From Bacillota bacterium (GTDB taxonomy: Bacteria; Bacillota; Clostridia; Christensenellales; SZUA-584), in contig JAEWTL010000038.1 in the NCBI GenBank assembly GCA_023459495.1, positions 310,001 through 374,000 on the forward strand: a stretch of 64,000 nucleotides of DNA, written 5' to 3'. Shown one piece after another: positions 16,751-24,887 of the stretch; position 1 is the stretch's first letter; the number at the start of each line of letters is the position of its first letter. The notes beneath the pieces were generated by a model. The model saw only the letters and a program-made list of their open reading frames with translations. It had not been told where the DNA came from and ran no database searches. Both the position numbers and the translations under genes were made by a program.

Positions 16751-18445
16751 ATGGATTATCGACAGGAATATGAACAGTGGAGACACTGGGCCAAAGATGA
16801 AGCTATCCGGGCAGAACTGGATGCAATTGAGCAGGACGACGAGGCCATCAAAAGCCGGTTTGCCGTGGAAATGACCTTCGGCACCGCGGGACTGCGCAGC
16901 CGTTTGGGCGCGGGACCGGGCCGTATGAACGTATACACCGTGGGACGCGCGACGCAGGGGCTTGCGGCGTATGTTAAGGCGCAAGGCGGCACGGACGCAG
17001 GCATGGTGATCGCGTACGACACACGCCAGAACTCGGACGTTTTCGCTCGCGAGACCGCGCTTTGCTTTGCGGCAAACGGCGTAAAGGCATACCTTTTTGA
17101 GCAGCCCACGAGCGTGCCGGAGCTCTCGTTTTCGATTCTGCACCTGAAAGCTTTTGGCGGCGTGGCCATCACGGCGAGCCACAACCCCAAGGACTACAAC
17201 GGCTACAAGGCATTCGCTTCGTGGGGCGGGCAACTGTTGGGCGACGCGAGCGAAGAGGTTATGCAATTGATCGACAAGGTGTCGTATGAGACCGTGAAGA
17301 CCATGGAGTTTGAGCAGGCGGTTCAAAGCGGTTTGCTGACTGTGATTGGCAAGGAAGTCGACGAAGCCTACTATGCCAAACTCACCGGCATGGCACGCCA
17401 GCCGGAGAACATACAAAAGTACGCGGGACAGATCAAAGCGGCCTATACCCCGCTTTTCGGCACAGGCATGCGCACGATTGCGGCCACCGCGATGAAGCTG
17501 CCGTACGATATCCACGTGGTGGAGAGTCAGAAGGAGCCCAACCCGGCATTTCCGGGGCTGGAAGCGCCTAACCCGGAGGATGTGCGTGCCATGGCTGAGG
17601 CAGTCCGCCTTGCCAAGGAGATTGGCGCAGATATCGCTTTTGGCACGGACCCGGACGCGGACCGTATGGGCGCGGCGATTCCAAACGACGACGGCGAGTT
17701 TGTGGCGATCTCGGGCAATCAGGTGGGCTGCATTTTGATCGACTATCTGCTGCGCCAGCGCAAAGCCGCGGGACAGCTCCAGTCTACAGATTTTATCGTC
17801 AAGTCGTTCGTGTCCACGCGCATGGCGGACGCCATTGCCAAGCACTTCGGCATTGACTGCAAAACCATTCCCACGGGCTTCAAATACATTTCCGACGCCA
17901 TCCACCAGAACCCGGATAAGCATTTTGTGTTCGGCTTCGAAGAGAGTTGCGGCTTTCTGGCGGATACCTTCGTGCGCGAAAAGGACGGCTCCATCGCTTC
18001 GCTGCTGCTGCTGGAGGTGCTGTGCGAATGCAAAAAGAGCGGAAAGACGCTGTATCAGCATCTCCGTTCATTATATGGCACCTATGGCTGGCACAAGGAA
18101 AAGGTGATCGCCGCGGTCTATGAAGGCCTCGACGGCATGGATAAGATGAGCGGCATTATGGCCGGTCTGCGCGCCAACCCACCCGCGGTGCTCGGCGGCC
18201 AACGCGTGGCGGAGCGTATCGACTATTCCATCGGCACGGTTACAAGTGACGCAGGAGAGCAGCCGTACGACTTTCCGCTGACCGACGCGCTGGGATTCTT
18301 CCTGCCCTCGGGCTGGCTGGTCATCCGGCCGTCCGGCACAGAGCCCAAGGTGCGCGTCTACTGCGGTGTGCACGAACGCACCAACGAAGCTTCGGAAGCG
18401 CTGCTTGCCGCGCTGGCAGCTGACGCGCAGAAGATGCTGTCTTAG
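16751..18445 (+). CDS. Phosphohexomutase (phosphoglucomutase/phosphomannomutase family)
   Basis: Alpha-D-phosphohexomutase of 564 residues, the long type found in Bacillota that interconverts sugar 1- and 6-phosphates for cell-wall and polysaccharide precursors. The phosphoserine loop is VAITASHNPKDYNGYK near residue 140; the metal loop is GTDPDADRMG near residue 298; the sugar-binding loop is GFEESCGFL; the phosphate-binding end is VIRPSGTEPKVRVY. FGTAGLR near the start is typical. GGAGG precedes the ATG at 16751. The last 4 bp overlap the end of the convergent hisC gene. Whether glucose or mannose phosphate is preferred cannot be told. Confidence 0.93.
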   Translation: MDYRQEYEQWRHWAKDEAIRAELDAIEQDDEAIKSRFAVEMTFGTAGLRSRLGAGPGRMNVYTVGRATQGLAAYVKAQGGTDAGMVIAYDTRQNSDVFARETALCFAANGVKAYLFEQPTSVPELSFSILHLKAFGGVAITASHNPKDYNGYKAFASWGGQLLGDASEEVMQLIDKVSYETVKTMEFEQAVQSGLLTVIGKEVDEAYYAKLTGMARQPENIQKYAGQIKAAYTPLFGTGMRTIAATAMKLPYDIHVVESQKEPNPAFPGLEAPNPEDVRAMAEAVRLAKEIGADIAFGTDPDADRMGAAIPNDDGEFVAISGNQVGCILIDYLLRQRKAAGQLQSTDFIVKSFVSTRMADAIAKHFGIDCKTIPTGFKYISDAIHQNPDKHFVFGFEESCGFLADTFVREKDGSIASLLLLEVLCECKKSGKTLYQHLRSLYGTYGWHKEKVIAAVYEGLDGMDKMSGIMAGLRANPPAVLGGQRVAERIDYSIGTVTSDAGEQPYDFPLTDALGFFLPSGWLVIRPSGTEPKVRVYCGVHERTNEASEALLAALAADAQKMLS

Positions 18446-19491
18446 CCGGGGAACGCTTCGATTCGGGAGATCAGCCGGTCCATCTGCTCGTCCGTACCGA
18501 TCGTGATGCGCAGATACTGCGAGATGCGCGGCACACCAAAGTGGCGCACATAGATGTGGTCCTCCTCCAGCCAGGCTTTAAGGCGCGGTGCATCCGCGCC
18601 TTTTTTGGCGGCAAAAACGAAGTTCGTGGAGGACGGCAGTACGTCAAAGCCTATCTCCTGCAAACGGGCGGCAGTGCGGTCACGTGTGGCAATAACCTTT
18701 TGCGTGATGCCCGCGTAGTAGGTGGTGTCGCGCAGCGCTGCGGCGGCCATGTGCTGCGCCGCCCCGTCCAGCGGATAGGAGTTAAAGCAGTCCTTCACGC
18801 GCGTAAGGCCGTCGATGATCTGCGGCTGACCGAAGGCGTATGCCGAGCGCAGCCCGGCGAGCGCGTGCGATTTGCTGAGCGTGTGCACCACCAGCAGGTT
18901 GGGATAGTCCTTCACCAGATTGTCCGCGCTTTCACCGCCGAAGGCGATGTACGCTTCGTCCACGATGACCACACAGTGCGGGTTGTTCTTCAGCACAGTT
19001 TCCACCTCGGATAGCGGGAGCACGATGCCGGTCGGTGCGTTGGGGTTGGCCAGCACGATGCCTCCCTCCGCGCGCAGTTCATCCACCGGGACCGTAAAGT
19101 CGTCCCGCAGGGGCAGCAGCGTGTAGGGAATGTTATACAGCGCAGCCCAGACTTTATAGAAGCTGTAGGTGATATCCGGGAACACCACTCCCCCGTCGAA
19201 AAAGGCCAGGAAGGCAAAGCCCAGTATTTCGTCCGAACCATTGCCGCAGAAAACGTGCGATTCGGGCAGGCCGGAAAGCTCTGCCGCGGCTGTGCGTAGC
19301 TCGCCGCCCTCCGGATGGGGATAGAGCCGAAGCCGCGCGGCTTCATAGCTGCGATACGCTTCGATTGCCGCCGGCGAAGGCGGATACGGATTTTCGTTGG
19401 TGTTGAGTTTGATCACATCGCTGAACTGCGGCTGCTCACCCGCCGTATACGGCGCTGTGACACGCGCCCGTTTGCTTAAGAAGTCCTGCAC
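18442..19491 (-). CDS. hisC: Histidinol-phosphate aminotransferase
   Basis: PLP-dependent aminotransferase of 349 residues (family usual 350-370). Conserved parts are IKLNTNENPYPPSPAA at the N-terminus, FCGNGSDEIL, LANPNAPTG, VIVDEAYIAFGG and the PLP-lysine segment VVHTLSKSHALAGLR (about residue 205-220), all typical of HisC. Histidine biosynthesis is the likely role, but no other his genes are in the window, so action on another aromatic or amino donor is possible. Preceded by AGGAGGGC. Confidence 0.87.
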   Translation of the reverse strand: MQDFLSKRARVTAPYTAGEQPQFSDVIKLNTNENPYPPSPAAIEAYRSYEAARLRLYPHPEGGELRTAAAELSGLPESHVFCGNGSDEILGFAFLAFFDGGVVFPDITYSFYKVWAALYNIPYTLLPLRDDFTVPVDELRAEGGIVLANPNAPTGIVLPLSEVETVLKNNPHCVVIVDEAYIAFGGESADNLVKDYPNLLVVHTLSKSHALAGLRSAYAFGQPQIIDGLTRVKDCFNSYPLDGAAQHMAAAALRDTTYYAGITQKVIATRDRTAARLQEIGFDVLPSSTNFVFAAKKGADAPRLKAWLEEDHIYVRHFGVPRISQYLRITIGTDEQMDRLISRIEAFPG

Positions 19492-19612
19492 AAAAGCCCT
19501 CCTGAAAAGTCTGCGGGATTGTCCCCGAATGTTGTTTATGCGGCAGCGCGCCGCCCCTCTATCTTATCACAAAATTCATAAAATAATAACAACAACAAAA
19601 TACTGTATATGT

Positions 19613-19618
19613 TACAAT
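19613..19618 (+). promoter_or_regulatory. Possible -10 box for leaderless tag transcript
   Basis: TACAAT ends 6 nt before the ATG at 19625. If used, transcription would begin at or next to the start codon, and no Shine-Dalgarno site is visible before this ATG. The -35 region is weak. Confidence 0.35.
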
Positions 19619-19624
19619 CAAGCC

Positions 19625-20125
19625 ATGCAACGATGCGGCTGGGCAAGCGGCAACGACGAATTGCTGCAAAAATACCACGACGAAGAATTCGGACGGCGCA
19701 AACACAGCGATCGCGAGCTTTTTGAAAAGCTTTGTCTCGAATGCTTTCAGGCTGGACTGTCCTGGCGCACCGTATTGTATAAGCGCGACGCGCTGCGGCA
19801 GCGTTTTTATGATTTCAACGCTGCGCGTGTAGCCGCGATGACACCATACGATATCGATTCGCTGATGGACGATGCGCGCATTATCCGGTGCCGCCGCAAG
19901 ATCGAAGCGGTGGTGCGCAACGCCGCCCGTCAGACCGCGCTGTTTCCGTCTCCGGGCAACTTTTGCGCCTATGTATATGGGTTTAACAGCGGAGAGGCCC
20001 TCTCAAAGGAATTGAAGCGGCTGGGCTATGCGTTTGTGGGGCCGACGATCTGTGAGGCGTTTCTGCAAAGTGTGGGCGCGGTAGAAGGGCATGAACCGGA
20101 TTGTGATTTTTATGGGGGTGACTGA
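19625..20125 (+). CDS. tag: DNA-3-methyladenine glycosylase I
   Basis: Base-excision-repair enzyme removing 3-methyladenine, 166 residues, slightly shorter than E. coli Tag. The family start MQRCGWASGND has the zinc-type C4; KYHDEEFG supplies the first histidine, and the C-terminal EGHEPDC supplies the last His and Cys of the zinc site. QAGLSWRTVLYKRDALR and YGFNSG are also conserved. I chose the ATG at 19625 by homology; there is no obvious ribosome-binding site. It is divergent from hisC and only 2 bp from the next gene. Confidence 0.9.
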   Translation: MQRCGWASGNDELLQKYHDEEFGRRKHSDRELFEKLCLECFQAGLSWRTVLYKRDALRQRFYDFNAARVAAMTPYDIDSLMDDARIIRCRRKIEAVVRNAARQTALFPSPGNFCAYVYGFNSGEALSKELKRLGYAFVGPTICEAFLQSVGAVEGHEPDCDFYGGD

Positions 20126-20127
20126 AT

Positions 20128-20970
20128 ATGCCGGCATATCTGACACACAGGGTAGCGGGCGAAAGGGTTTTAAATAAGCTGCCGGACAAGTTGTCCTGCG
20201 AAAATGCGTTCTATTTGGGATGCCAGGGTCCGGATCTGCTGTTTTTCCGGGACTTTCAACCGTGGCGCGCGCCGATGAAAAGCAGGCGCATCGGACTGCG
20301 CATGCACAACGAACGCGTGCGCGAGATGTTTAAGGCTGCGCTGGATTTCATAAAGCAGTACAACGAGGCGGACCGTGAAGAACTAATTGCTTACTTCAAC
20401 GGGTTTATTACACACTATGCCATCGACAAGAATACGCATCCGTTTGTTTACGGCAAAGCGGGCCGGAACACCGGTGTACACAACCGCATTGAGTTCATGT
20501 GGGACAGCTTTGCGGCCAAGGAACAGTGGGATATCGAGCCGGACCAGTTCGACATCTATTCGGACATCATGTACGGCGAAATAGGTGAAGGCATCCGCGG
20601 CTGGTACAGCACGCTGGTACGGCAGGTTTACGGCAGGCGCATGAACGGCAAAGCCATCACCAAGGCGCAGCGCCACTTTGCAAAGATCAAGCTGAAATTG
20701 GCGGACCTTGGCCTGCTGAGCCGGGTACTCATCCGCATGATCCGCATCGTCAGCGGGTTTGACGTGACTGCAATGACGTATCCCAAGCGGCGTACCGAGC
20801 AGTGGTTCTCGCGCGAGGAATACCGGAAAATGCAGGCGATGCTGCAAAAAGGCATCGACGAGGCGTGCGAGATGATCCGCTTCGCAATCGCTTACGTCTC
20901 AGGCGAAGAGCACGCGCTGCCCGATTGGTTCGGCGATACCGACTTTTCCGGCTCGGAGATCACCGCCTGA
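20128..20970 (+). CDS. Zinc-dependent phospholipase C-like protein
   Basis: 280-residue protein resembling a family annotated as zinc-dependent phospholipase C: MPAYLTHRVAGERVL at the start, YLGCQGPDLLFF, and the histidine-containing FNGFITHYAIDKNTHPFVYGK. These histidines and aspartates are plausible metal ligands. There is no signal peptide, so unlike secreted phospholipases it should be cytoplasmic; the true substrate is unknown. It follows tag after 2 bp (GGGGGTGACTGAAT before the ATG), so both are probably co-transcribed. Convergent with lplA. Confidence 0.75.
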   Translation: MPAYLTHRVAGERVLNKLPDKLSCENAFYLGCQGPDLLFFRDFQPWRAPMKSRRIGLRMHNERVREMFKAALDFIKQYNEADREELIAYFNGFITHYAIDKNTHPFVYGKAGRNTGVHNRIEFMWDSFAAKEQWDIEPDQFDIYSDIMYGEIGEGIRGWYSTLVRQVYGRRMNGKAITKAQRHFAKIKLKLADLGLLSRVLIRMIRIVSGFDVTAMTYPKRRTEQWFSREEYRKMQAMLQKGIDEACEMIRFAIAYVSGEEHALPDWFGDTDFSGSEITA

Positions 20971-20977
20971 CTTAAAA

Positions 20978-21964
20978 TTAATACGCTTTCTCGATAAAGA
21001 ACGCGGCGATTTCGTCCGCGATCTTTTTTTGTTCCTCGGTACCGGTCAGGGCGCGCAGCCGAGCGGCGATCTCTGCGGAGTTAAACGATACGCCCACAAG
21101 CGCTTCAGGCAGCTGCCCGATGAAGTCCGCATCCATGGCGTCGGAGTACACGCTGGCCTGCGTGATCACGCCGTTTTTAAGCGAAAACGCGAACTCCGCA
21201 TTCCCCCAGGCAAAGCGCGTACCGGTCTCAATATCGAAGCTGGGCGACTGGCCCAGCTGCCATTCCCATGTGGAATTGCGTGCTTCGATCGCTTCGACCG
21301 CTGCCGGGTCCGCGATTACAAGCGGCTCGCACGGGCCGTATTCCTTCTCGAAGCTGACCTTTAATGCCTCTGCGATCTTTTCCACATCGATCTCCGAATT
21401 TCTCTCCTGCAGGTTGCACACGCGCGAGCGCACCGATTCCACACCCTTGGAGGCGATCTTGTCCTTCGAGACTGTGAGGTAGCGGGCCAGCTTGCTCATG
21501 TCTGCGCCAATGAGGATGGTGCCATGGTGAAAGGCGCTGTCCTTGCGGAAGCAAAACGCGTTGCCGGAGAACTTCGCACCCTCCGAGAGGATGTCGTTGC
21601 GGCCCGAGAACTCCGCGCTGACCCCCATGGAACGCACAGCGGACAGAATGACGCTAAGCTGCCGATGCAGGTCGTAATCCTCCCGGCTGACGATAAATGA
21701 AAAGTTTAAGTTGCCCATATCGTGAAACACTGCTCCGCCTCCCGATATGCGGCGAGCCAGCTTGCCGCCTTCGTCGTTGAGCTGCTGATGACGGCATTCC
21801 TTCCAGGCGTTCTGGTTCTTGCCGATTACCACGGTGTTCTCGTTTTGGTACAGGTACAGCACGATCGTTTCGGGTGGCAGGTTGTTCAGCACGTATTCCT
21901 CCACCGCGAGGTTGTGCCACGGGCAGGGCGATTCCGAACGGTAAAAATAAAAATGCTTCAGCAT
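20978..21964 (-). CDS. lplA: Lipoate-protein ligase
   Basis: Enzyme that activates lipoate with ATP and attaches it to lipoyl domains of dehydrogenase complexes or GcvH, 328 residues, matching LplA with its C-terminal accessory domain. Conserved parts: SPCPWHNLAVEEYVL, the substrate loop RRISGGGAVFHDMGNLNFSF and the catalytic-lysine region LTVSKDKIASKGVESVRSRV. AAAAGGAGG lies before the ATG at 21964. Transcribed alone; convergent with the phospholipase-like gene. Confidence 0.92.
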   Translation of the reverse strand: MLKHFYFYRSESPCPWHNLAVEEYVLNNLPPETIVLYLYQNENTVVIGKNQNAWKECRHQQLNDEGGKLARRISGGGAVFHDMGNLNFSFIVSREDYDLHRQLSVILSAVRSMGVSAEFSGRNDILSEGAKFSGNAFCFRKDSAFHHGTILIGADMSKLARYLTVSKDKIASKGVESVRSRVCNLQERNSEIDVEKIAEALKVSFEKEYGPCEPLVIADPAAVEAIEARNSTWEWQLGQSPSFDIETGTRFAWGNAEFAFSLKNGVITQASVYSDAMDADFIGQLPEALVGVSFNSAEIAARLRALTGTEEQKKIADEIAAFFIEKAY

Positions 21965-22088
21965 TGCGATCCTCCTTTTTGGGTATGAGTCAATATATCA
22001 TAAAATGCGCCATTCGGAAAGTCCGTATGAAAACAGGAATCCGGCGCATAATAGACGCATCAACGCAAAAGGAAAGGGTGGCTTTTTT

Positions 22089-22244
22089 ATGTCCAAGATG
22101 AACTGCTCATGCTGCAAGAAAGCGATGGATTCGCGCTCGATGCAAAACTGCAAGGGATGCAACCAGTATATGTGTCAGGACTGCTACGACCTGCACAGCG
22201 GTTACTGCAGCGACTGCCAGCAGAGCCTCGATATGTACGACTAA
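22089..22244 (+). CDS. Small cysteine-rich zinc-finger-like protein
   Basis: 51-residue protein starting MSKMNCSCCKKAMDS, with eleven cysteines, most in CxxC pairs (CSCC, CKGC, CQDC, CSDC) plus one His, likely folding around one or two zinc ions. The spacing resembles a cross-brace finger, but I do not recognise a family. The ATG at 22089 is preceded by GGAAAGGGTGG. Its end overlaps the end of the convergent regulator gene by 4 bp. Confidence 0.65.
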   Translation: MSKMNCSCCKKAMDSRSMQNCKGCNQYMCQDCYDLHSGYCSDCQQSLDMYD

Positions 22245-22621
22245 GGCGACTGCCGCCTGCGCTTTAAATATTCGCTGATGGCCGCCACGGTCTCCGGCGA
22301 AATCACATGCTCAATGCGGCAGGCGTCCGCTTCCGCCGTGTGGGCGTCCAGCCCCAGCGCATCCATGAAAAAATCAGTGATCATGTGGTGCAGGCAGTGG
22401 ATGCGGTCCGCCTCCGCACGGCCTTTTTCGGTCAACGTGACGCTGCCGTACGGCTCCTGAAAAATCAACCCCGCAGCTTTCAGGTTTGCCATGGCGCGGC
22501 TGACGCTCGGCTTGGTGACGCCCAAATAGCGTGCGATATCCACCGAACGCACCGCTTCGCCATGCGCCCCCAGTTCGACGATCGCTTCCAGATACATTTC
22601 CACCGATTCGCTCGATCCCAT
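22241..22621 (-). CDS. DtxR/MntR-family metal-dependent regulator
   Basis: Short metal-responsive repressor of 126 residues (MntR-type length; no C-terminal SH3-like domain). Winged helix at residues 1-65 (DIARYLGVTKPSVSRAMANL) and a metal-binding dimerisation domain containing CLHHMITDFFMDALG and EADACRIEHVIS, the usual His/Glu/Cys ligands. It probably senses manganese or iron. No metal transporter is adjacent. A small membrane-protein gene lies 38 bp upstream on the same strand and may form an operon with it. Confidence 0.87.
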   Translation of the reverse strand: MGSSESVEMYLEAIVELGAHGEAVRSVDIARYLGVTKPSVSRAMANLKAAGLIFQEPYGSVTLTEKGRAEADRIHCLHHMITDFFMDALGLDAHTAEADACRIEHVISPETVAAISEYLKRRRQSP

Positions 22622-22659
22622 ATGGACACCGCCTTTTTATGCTTGCTGCCGCTGTTTTT

Positions 22660-22827
22660 CTATTGGCCCAGTGAAAGCAGCCAAAAGATCGCCGCCGCAA
22701 TCAGAAAAGGCAGGAAAAACCACAGCCGTTTAAAGCCGAGATTTTTTAAAAACTCCTGCTCGTTTTCGTCACGCTCCGGATTGCGGATACGGTACAGGGT
22801 CTGCTGCCACTTTTCCTTCAGGCTCAC
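22660..22827 (-). CDS. Small single-helix membrane protein, unknown function
   Basis: 55-residue reading frame from GTG 22827, with GGAGGCG 5 nt upstream. The N-terminal half is charged (SLKEKWQQTLYRIRNPERDE) and the C-terminal half is one hydrophobic helix (LWFFLPFLIAAAIFWLL). The codon pattern and good ribosome-binding site support it. It lies directly upstream of the DtxR/MntR-type regulator. No family recognised. Confidence 0.55.
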   Translation of the reverse strand: MSLKEKWQQTLYRIRNPERDENEQEFLKNLGFKRLWFFLPFLIAAAIFWLLSLGQ

Positions 22828-22916
22828 GCGCGCCTCCGTCTGCCATGTTTGTAATCCATTATATCATTTTGTAACTGCGGCCGCAAAGATTTTCAGCAGG
22901 CCGTTTTGATCGATGC

Positions 22917-23070
22917 ATAAATATTAATTTTTGGACGCTTTGATACAATCTCAGAAAAAAAATTTTATACATTTTCACTGTCAGGCAGGATTTCTTTGAT
23001 CTCTCAAATAGTCTTTTTCTCTTCGTTTTTCACACACTGTGGAAAACGATGTGGATAACGTGGATAACTT
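22917..23070. other. AT-rich stretch with cluster of DnaA-box-like sites
   Basis: The 442-bp gap before veg contains no gene. It has an AT-rich segment (about 22917-22975) followed by TGTGGAAAA (23038-23046), TGTGGATAA (23050-23058, a perfect DnaA box in reverse orientation) and CGTGGATAA (23059-23067). All three share orientation and the last two are adjacent. This could be a DnaA-binding cluster; nothing else marks it as the replication origin. Confidence 0.45.
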
Positions 23071-23269
23071 TATTCAATTTCGGGGCATTGGATTATACAT
23101 TCGGGCAGGATAAGCCCTGTAACACCACGGTTTACATTGTTTTTACAAAGCGAAGCTTTATGCATGAACGCCGTTATTTATACGCGCTTTTTGTATCCTT
23201 TTCGCGGTTAAATTTTCTTGAACTGGGAAACATGAAATCAAACCAACCATGTAAAGGCGGTTTACTACC

Positions 23270-23533
23270 ATGCACGAAAGCCTTGAAGAAATCAAAACTG
23301 AGATGCGTGAAATCAGGGGCGCCCACGTGCTGCTGCGGGCAAGAAACGGCCGGCGCGGTGGCTACGAGCGCGACGGAATCCTCGAGGGGCTGTACCCCGA
23401 GGTATTTACCGTGCTGGTCAGGGAGCACGGTTACCGTCGGCGGTACTGCTTCTCATATTCTGAGGTGCTCACCCGCCACGTCGAAATCGGCCTGTATCCA
23501 GAACCTGGCCTGTCTGTGCGTCCTGAAACATGA
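23270..23533 (+). CDS. veg: Veg-family protein
   Basis: 87-residue protein resembling B. subtilis Veg, a small conserved protein linked to biofilm formation. Matching features are an N-terminal helix (SLEEIKTEMREIRG), the basic loop ARNGRRGGYERDGILEGLYPEVFTVL (shortened here: RNGRRGGYERDGILEG) and the FSYSEVLTRHVEI end. A possible site AAAGGCGG precedes the ATG at 23270. The 3' end overlaps the convergent gene by 65 bp. Confidence 0.8.
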   Translation: MHESLEEIKTEMREIRGAHVLLRARNGRRGGYERDGILEGLYPEVFTVLVREHGYRRRYCFSYSEVLTRHVEIGLYPEPGLSVRPET

Positions 23534-24365
23534 GCCAGTAGCCTCGCGCGTCTCCCGAGGAGCAGCGCACGTATGTGGAGAAGCCATCCAGCCACGGCGG
23601 CGGCGTCATGCTGTAATCCCCCGGAACGCCCACCACGTCCGCATCGCAGCCATCCACGCGCGCCCGGCCAAAGATGTAATGCCACCAGCCCGCAGGACCG
23701 GGGTACGATATCTTGACCCATTCGCTGCCCGGAAAGACGCCTGGGAACGGGTCGACCGGGCTTTGACGGATGCCGCTCGGGCAGGCTTTTTCCGGCTGCT
23801 GTTCAGGAACCGACGCCTCATCCTCCCCAGCAACAGGCGCTTCTTCGGGTTCCGGTTCTGACAGTGGCGCAGTTTCTGCAGCCATATCCTCCACTTCCGG
23901 CGGCTGCACGTTCTCATCCGCTGCGTGCTGCGACTCCACAGACGGCGCGCTTTCTTCTGGTACGCTCTGTACTTCTTCCGGCAATGGTTCAGTCGGCTCG
24001 GTCGGCGCAGCAGGCTGTGAATGCGAGAACCGGTATTGTGCAATCACCTCGGGCCAGTTAAGGCCGGACGACTTAAGCAGAAAACTTCCGTTACAGATCA
24101 CCGCCGCTCCGGCGATATCATCAAGACGGACTCTTGATACTCTGGTTTGAAACGATACCCCGCTAAGTTCGTTTTCAGCAAGCGGCTGACCACTGTGTGA
24201 GAACAGCGTCAGCACGCATCCGCCGCTCATATTCGTCGCACCTTGCAACGACAGCGCCACGCCGCCCGGCGCAGCGTTCAGGCGAAGCGTCGCCCCGCCC
24301 CGCCACTGGCCCGCGACGTGTGCGTCGGGCTTAAGCAGCATCACAGACCTTTGTACGTTTTCCAT
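23469..24365 (-). CDS. Uncharacterised protein with Pro/Glu-rich linker
   Basis: 298-residue protein with no signal peptide or membrane helix. The N-terminal ~115 residues look like a compact beta-rich domain (SVMLLKPDAHVAGQWRGGA). Residues ~120-200 are an acidic Pro/Glu/Ala-rich linker. The C-terminal ~100 residues form a second domain rich in aromatic and glycine residues (PFPGVFPGSEWVKISYPG; GWWHYIFGRA; VVGVPGDYSMTPPPW). The ATG at 24365 has GGAGGGG 4 nt upstream. I recall similar C-terminal domains in hypothetical clostridial proteins but cannot name a function; a sporulation or envelope role would be speculation. Confidence 0.65.
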   Translation of the reverse strand: MENVQRSVMLLKPDAHVAGQWRGGATLRLNAAPGGVALSLQGATNMSGGCVLTLFSHSGQPLAENELSGVSFQTRVSRVRLDDIAGAAVICNGSFLLKSSGLNWPEVIAQYRFSHSQPAAPTEPTEPLPEEVQSVPEESAPSVESQHAADENVQPPEVEDMAAETAPLSEPEPEEAPVAGEDEASVPEQQPEKACPSGIRQSPVDPFPGVFPGSEWVKISYPGPAGWWHYIFGRARVDGCDADVVGVPGDYSMTPPPWLDGFSTYVRCSSGDARGYWLMFQDAQTGQVLDTGRFRRGG

Positions 24366-24547
24366 GGTTCCCCTCCGATACCCTGACCGTATATATCCTA
24401 TATATATGGGATACTGCATGCCGTAATGCAAAATCCCACCGTGAACAGCCGAATATAAAAGGATTATGCTTCGGTGCGCCGAATGATTGGTACATTCAAA
24501 TAAAAAAATGCGGTAGCAAGAAAAGTATGCCTTTTCAAAATTCATGC

Positions 24548-24576
24548 TTGAAATGGGTCCGTGAATGCATTATAAT
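24548..24576 (+). promoter_or_regulatory. tRNA-Thr promoter
   Basis: TTGAAA (24548-24553), 17-bp spacer, perfect TATAAT (24571-24576), 18 bp before the mature tRNA end. Confidence 0.85.
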
Positions 24577-24594
24577 ATCCCACGCTGGTGTCTC

Positions 24595-24670
<76 letters not shown>

Positions 24671-24677
24671 GAAAATA

Positions 24678-24707
24678 AGCTCCGGAATTCTTCCGGGGCT
24701 TTTTATT
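24678..24707 (+). terminator. Terminator of tRNA-Thr
   Basis: Stem AGCTCCGGAA / TTCCGGGGCT around a 3-nt loop (one G-T pair), followed by TTTTATTTT. Confidence 0.88.
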
Positions 24708-24810
24708 TTGCAGATACGCCCTCAAAACGAACTCAGCGCCCGAAACGACAGCATCAGACAGCTTTCATCGGCATATTCCTTTATCGAATCGGTTTAATAG
24801 AACGGTTGTA

Positions 24811-24860
24811 CAATTAATGCTACGAACGTAATTGCGGATTCACCGGGTGTATGTTAATAT
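24811..24860 (+). promoter_or_regulatory. Promoter and palindromic operator of the locus-2 regulator
   Basis: TTGCGG (24832-24837), 17 bp, TAATAT (24855-24860). Just upstream and touching the -35 box are nested inverted repeats: CAATTA (24811-24816) with TAATTG (24829-24834), and inside them TACG-AA-CGTA (24821-24830). This suits LacI-type autoregulation. Confidence 0.5.
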
Positions 24861-24887
24861 CAAAACACAAATTGAGTTGAGGTGGAC

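Noticed and set aside
16730..18061. 443-codon minus-strand open frame
   Set aside because: It lies entirely opposite the phosphohexomutase gene, has Arg/His/Ala-rich shadow composition and no family features.
22917..23070. Calling the DnaA-box cluster the chromosomal origin
   Set aside because: Only three boxes, and no dnaA, dnaN, rpmH or rnpA nearby.
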